Source: JAMQPK01 sp035937795
Lineage (GTDB): Bacteria > Acidobacteriota > Vicinamibacteria > Vicinamibacterales > JAMQPK01
Assembly (NCBI GenBank): GCA_035937795.1
Contig: DASZHO010000035.1
Coordinates: forward strand, 1-64,000
Reading direction: 5' to 3'
DNA: 64,000 bases
Under the pieces are notes generated by a model. The model did no database searches and was not told the DNA's origin. It was given only the letters and a program-made list of their open reading frames with translations. Position numbers and translations under genes: made by a program. Of this stretch, positions 60,981 through 64,000 are shown piece after piece. The first letter of the stretch is position 1; the number at the start of each line of letters is the position of its first letter.

Positions 60981-62033
60981 CTATTTGAGCGACGCCGTGT
61001 CGATGACAAACCGATACTTCACGTCGTTTTTCAGCATCCGTGAGTACGCGTCGTTGATCTGCTGAATAGGGATGACTTCGACATCCGCTGCAACTCCATG
61101 CGCCGCACAGTAGTCCAGCATTTCCTGTGTCTCAGGCAGCCCGCCGATCAGCGACCCGGCGATGCACTTCCTCGAAAACACAATGCTCAACGCGGGGATC
61201 TGAATCGGCTCCGGAGGCAGTCCAACGCATACCATCGTGCCGCCCGTTTTCAGCATCCCGACGTAGGTGTTGTAGTCGTGCGAGGCGGATAGCGTATCCA
61301 AGATGAAATGAAACTGATTGGCGGCGCGCTTGACCTGCTCGTCATCGGTCGTGAGCACGAAATCGTGAGCCCCGAGCCGCAGGCTGTCTGATTTTTTCGA
61401 GGCAGACGTGCTGAGCACTGTGACCTCGGCGCCAAAGGACGCGGCGAACTTCACCCCCATGTGGCCAAGGCCCCCGAGGCCGATGACCGCGACCTTGTGT
61501 CCTTTGCCGATCTTCCAGCGCCGGAGCGGCGAGTACGTCGTGATGCCCGCGCAGAGAAGCGGCGCGGCCCGCTCGGCAGCCAGACTCGACGACACCTTCA
61601 AGACAAATCGCTCCTCGACGACGATCTTCGTGGAATAGCCCCCCTGGGTGATGGTCTTTCCGTCCTTCTCGTAGCCGCTGTAGGTCAGCACGAACCCGTT
61701 CTGGCAATGCTGCTCGAGCCCATTCGTGCACGACTCACACTCGCGGCACGAGTCGACGAGGCAGCCCACGCCAACCGTGTCGCCCGGCCGAAATTTCTTC
61801 ACGTCGCTGCCGACGGCGATCACTTTCCCGATGATTTCGTGCCCTGGAACCATGGGATACAACGACATGCCAAAGTCGTTGCGGACGAAGTGGATGTCTG
61901 TATGGCACACGCCGCAGTGGGAGATTTCGATGGCTACATCGTGCGCACCGGGCTCCCGCCGTTCGAAGCTGAACGGGGCCAGCGGAGAACCTGCGTGCTG
62001 AGCAGCAAAGGCCTTGGTCGCGATCATTGGCAA
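60981..62033 (-). CDS. Zinc-dependent NAD(P) alcohol dehydrogenase, cinnamyl-alcohol-dehydrogenase/YahK type
   Basis: A 350-residue medium-chain dehydrogenase: catalytic-zinc ligands Cys40 (SHCGVCHTD) and His65 (PGHEIIG), structural-zinc cysteines in DSCRECESCTNGLEQHC, Rossmann GLGGLGHMG and the AHDFVL segment. It interconverts primary alcohols and aldehydes, often aromatic. GAGGAG lies before the ATG at 62033. It could head the minus-strand operon, 15 bases before the ABC gene, or be an ordinary neighbour. Confidence 0.92.
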   Translation of the reverse strand: MPMIATKAFAAQHAGSPLAPFSFERREPGAHDVAIEISHCGVCHTDIHFVRNDFGMSLYPMVPGHEIIGKVIAVGSDVKKFRPGDTVGVGCLVDSCRECESCTNGLEQHCQNGFVLTYSGYEKDGKTITQGGYSTKIVVEERFVLKVSSSLAAERAAPLLCAGITTYSPLRRWKIGKGHKVAVIGLGGLGHMGVKFAASFGAEVTVLSTSASKKSDSLRLGAHDFVLTTDDEQVKRAANQFHFILDTLSASHDYNTYVGMLKTGGTMVCVGLPPEPIQIPALSIVFSRKCIAGSLIGGLPETQEMLDYCAAHGVAADVEVIPIQQINDAYSRMLKNDVKYRFVIDTASLK

Positions 62034-62434
62034 AAACTCCTCAATCAGGAAGATGCGCAGTTATACATCGAAGCCCTGCGCGTGCAGCCAGATTTGTTCG
62101 CCGCCTACTCCTTGGCGCTAGGGGCATCAAGAAATGCGGATGTTCCAAACTTCAACGGCGATGATTCCTGGAGGGGCAGGTGCCGCCACCCGGATATGCG
62201 CTGATTGGGCGGTTCGACGGCAACATCCACCCTATAGAGGGCGCGAAAAGGGATCGCGACGACCGCGATGTCGGGATCTTGGCCTACCCCAAGAACTGAA
62301 GCAACTGTGAAGGCGGGCGTGAAACCGAACGCCAGCTCGGTCAAATTCCCGGGAGGCGCGACACCGGTCTTCGATGGCGCGGACGGTCAAGTCAGATTTT
62401 CCGATCTCTTCGGCTCCGGCAATGACACGCTGCG
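62034..62434. other. Intergenic region with no confident gene
   Basis: 401 bases between the SBBP protein and the dehydrogenase. A 79-codon minus frame (62105-62344) has no recognised domain or clear ribosome site. The region probably holds the promoter of the minus-strand cluster; no convincing sigma70 pair was found. Confidence 0.4.
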
Positions 62435-64000
62435 CTACTCGATATCGATGAGTCCATCCACGATGCTGCCGGCAAAGGTGTACCCGTCGCTCATGGCAAT
62501 GCTGAATACTCCTGGCGCCACGTCCCCATAATTAACGGCCAGCACATTGAAGGTCACCGGCAATCCGTTGTGAAGTCCGGTGCCGATCATCGTCACCATC
62601 TGCTTGTCGTCAGCAACGGTGAACGTGCACGAATTGATCGCCGTCGACTGGAAATGGGACGTGGACCCATCATCTGATTCCACGTTATCGTTTTCCGTAT
62701 CATCACCGCCGGTATCACACGACGATTTCTTGTGGAAATGGTAGTGAGACTTCCTGCCAGAACCCTCCTCGGCATCACCGTCACCGTCGCCCCGGTGGCA
62801 GCGGCCGCTGTCGCCCGCAGGCACTTCGAGTTTCGTTACGAAGGCATCGCCGTAAATTGGGCCACCGTTGAACAACGTGTCGTACGCCCCCGGGGTGGTC
62901 GGAAAGTTTGCGGAGTTCGTGTTCCCTGTCACATAGACGTTGTCGGCGCGACCAAGGCCGACGCCATAACCCAGGTTATTCATGGTCCCACCGAGATAGG
63001 TCGAGTAGACCAAGGCGCTGCCGTCGCTGCTGAATTTCGTCACGAAAGCGTCGTTCAAGGCGGCGGCGTTGGCTGACTGATAGGCATCGGCCGTCACCGG
63101 AAAGTTCATAGAATTGGTGTACCCCGCGACATGAGCCTCACCAGACGGGTCAACCGCGATCCCAAAGCTAAAATCGGCGCCCGTGCCCCCTAAGTACGTT
63201 GAATACATCAATGCACTGCCGGAGGCGTTCAGCTTCGTTACGAAAACGTCGGAACCACCACCCGGCGCTGGCTGGACGCTGCCGGGGGTGGTTGGAAAAT
63301 CCTGGGAGAACGTGTTACCGGTCACATAAGCGTTGCCAGACCAATCGACGGCGATGCTGAGACCGTCGTCCTCCAATTTGCCGCCAAGATAAGTGGAGTA
63401 AACAAGAGCGCTCCCACTGGCGTTCAGTTTGGTTACGAAGGCATCGTAGCCACCGCGCGACGTACTCTGGAACGCGCCGGGAGTGGTTGGAAAGTCAGAC
63501 GAGTTCGTGAACCCCGTGACGAAAGCCCTGCCCGCGCCATCGATTGCAATACCCGTCGCGTCGTTTTCAGTCGTGCCCCCGAGGAAGGTCGAGTATACCA
63601 ACCCCGTGCCCTGGCTGTTCAGTTTCGTCACGAAGGCATCGTCGGCGAGACCGTTGAACGTCGTTTGGAATGCCCCTGGAGTCGTCGGAAAATCCGGAGA
63701 ACTGGTGAATCCGCAAACATAGGCCTGACCCCAGGAATCGACCGCGATCGCGCTCGAGAAATAAGAGCCATCCTGCACCATTCCGCCCAGATAGGTCGAG
63801 TAGACGAGGCCACCGTAGCGATTGAGCTTCGTGATGTACGCGTTCTGCCCTCCCTTCAACGTCCGTTGGTAGGCCCCTGGAGTGATCGGGAAATCAGAGG
63901 AGGTGGTTGTTCCGGTCACATACGCACTCCCGTCGCGACCCACGGCAATGCTGGCTGCGTAGAACGGCTCATCACCTGTCCCGCCCAAGTACGTCGAGTA
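62435..64000 (-). CDS. SBBP-repeat beta-propeller surface protein, N-terminus outside the window
   Basis: At least 520 residues of a larger exported protein. About eight SBBP repeats are visible (patterns such as AFVTKLNASGSALVYSTYLG and IAVDWSGNAYVTG, with DFPTTPG between), each near 50 residues. After the propeller comes a Gly/Asp/His-rich spacer (CHRGDGDGDAEEGSGRKSH) and a small C-terminal beta domain ending in SIVDGLIDIE. SBBP proteins are abundant in Acidobacteriota and are thought to be secreted; partners are unknown. Confidence 0.85.
   Translation of the reverse strand, partial: YSTYLGGTGDEPFYAASIAVGRDGSAYVTGTTTSSDFPITPGAYQRTLKGGQNAYITKLNRYGGLVYSTYLGGMVQDGSYFSSAIAVDSWGQAYVCGFTSSPDFPTTPGAFQTTFNGLADDAFVTKLNSQGTGLVYSTFLGGTTENDATGIAIDGAGRAFVTGFTNSSDFPTTPGAFQSTSRGGYDAFVTKLNASGSALVYSTYLGGKLEDDGLSIAVDWSGNAYVTGNTFSQDFPTTPGSVQPAPGGGSDVFVTKLNASGSALMYSTYLGGTGADFSFGIAVDPSGEAHVAGYTNSMNFPVTADAYQSANAAALNDAFVTKFSSDGSALVYSTYLGGTMNNLGYGVGLGRADNVYVTGNTNSANFPTTPGAYDTLFNGGPIYGDAFVTKLEVPAGDSGRCHRGDGDGDAEEGSGRKSHYHFHKKSSCDTGGDDTENDNVESDDGSTSHFQSTAINSCTFTVADDKQMVTMIGTGLHNGLPVTFNVLAVNYGDVAPGVFSIAMSDGYTFAGSIVDGLIDIE

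Noticed and set aside
62105..62344. Small minus-strand gene of 79 codons
   Set aside because: No ribosome site, family or codon support; kept only as intergenic note.

Overview
The window is a high-GC bacterial chromosome segment. Its gene content suggests an Acidobacteriota-type organism, possibly Vicinamibacteria-like: SBBP beta-propeller proteins, a large S8 peptidase with Ig and anchor-D-like tails, DUF5666 repeat lipoproteins, tandem HAE1-type RND pumps, a DUF4159 protein and a bactofilin starting MWKRDE. The taxonomy is an inference, since no rRNA or tRNA gene is visible.

Layout. 1-4.5 kb: truncated bactofilin (minus), divergent from a cysteine desulfurase and mnmA (plus), with two palindromes in the shared regulatory gap; then a multi-pass GT-C-like membrane protein. 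4.5-9.5 kb (minus): a second copy of that membrane protein, a larger one ending in a discoidin-like domain, a small anchored protein and a GNAT acetyltransferase. 9.5-13 kb: secreted esterase, BON-domain lipoprotein, a small repeat protein and a carboxypeptidase-regulatory-like protein. 13-24.1 kb (minus): two RND efflux systems flanking a DUF4159 protein, with one outer-membrane factor. 24.3-28 kb: NHL-repeat protein, HupE/UreJ-type membrane protein and alpha/beta hydrolase. 28-33.7 kb: S8 peptidase, small secreted protein, and a three-gene b561-like/4-TM/Rieske unit. 33.9-37.8 kb: polysaccharide-degradation pair (alginate-lyase-like and GH30-ricin). 37.9-42.3 kb: DUF1326 remnant with a duplicated promoter, a secreted HExxE protein and a DUF5666 repeat lipoprotein.

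42.5-62 kb is the most interesting part: two convergent, tightly coupled gene sets that look like one biosynthetic cluster. The plus-strand set is an acyl-ligase/ACP didomain, a 2565-residue PKS ordered KS-AT-DH-(structural KR)-ER-KR-ACP and ending in a fused alpha-oxoamine synthase (AONS) domain, and a type II thioesterase. The minus-strand set is an alcohol dehydrogenase, ABC exporter (ATPase and permease), fold-type I PLP enzyme, Fe(II)/2-oxoglutarate amino-acid hydroxylase-like protein, FAH-family hydrolase, a divergent histidine-ammonia-lyase-like MIO enzyme, an SDR and a small secreted protein. The inferred logic is that amino-acid tailoring enzymes supply an unusual acid and/or amino acid, the ligase/ACP loads a starter, the reducing PKS elongates it with malonate, and the AONS domain releases the chain by decarboxylative condensation with an amino acid to give an alpha-aminoketone, which the ABC system exports. 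The product is not known to me. The right edge carries a truncated SBBP repeat protein.
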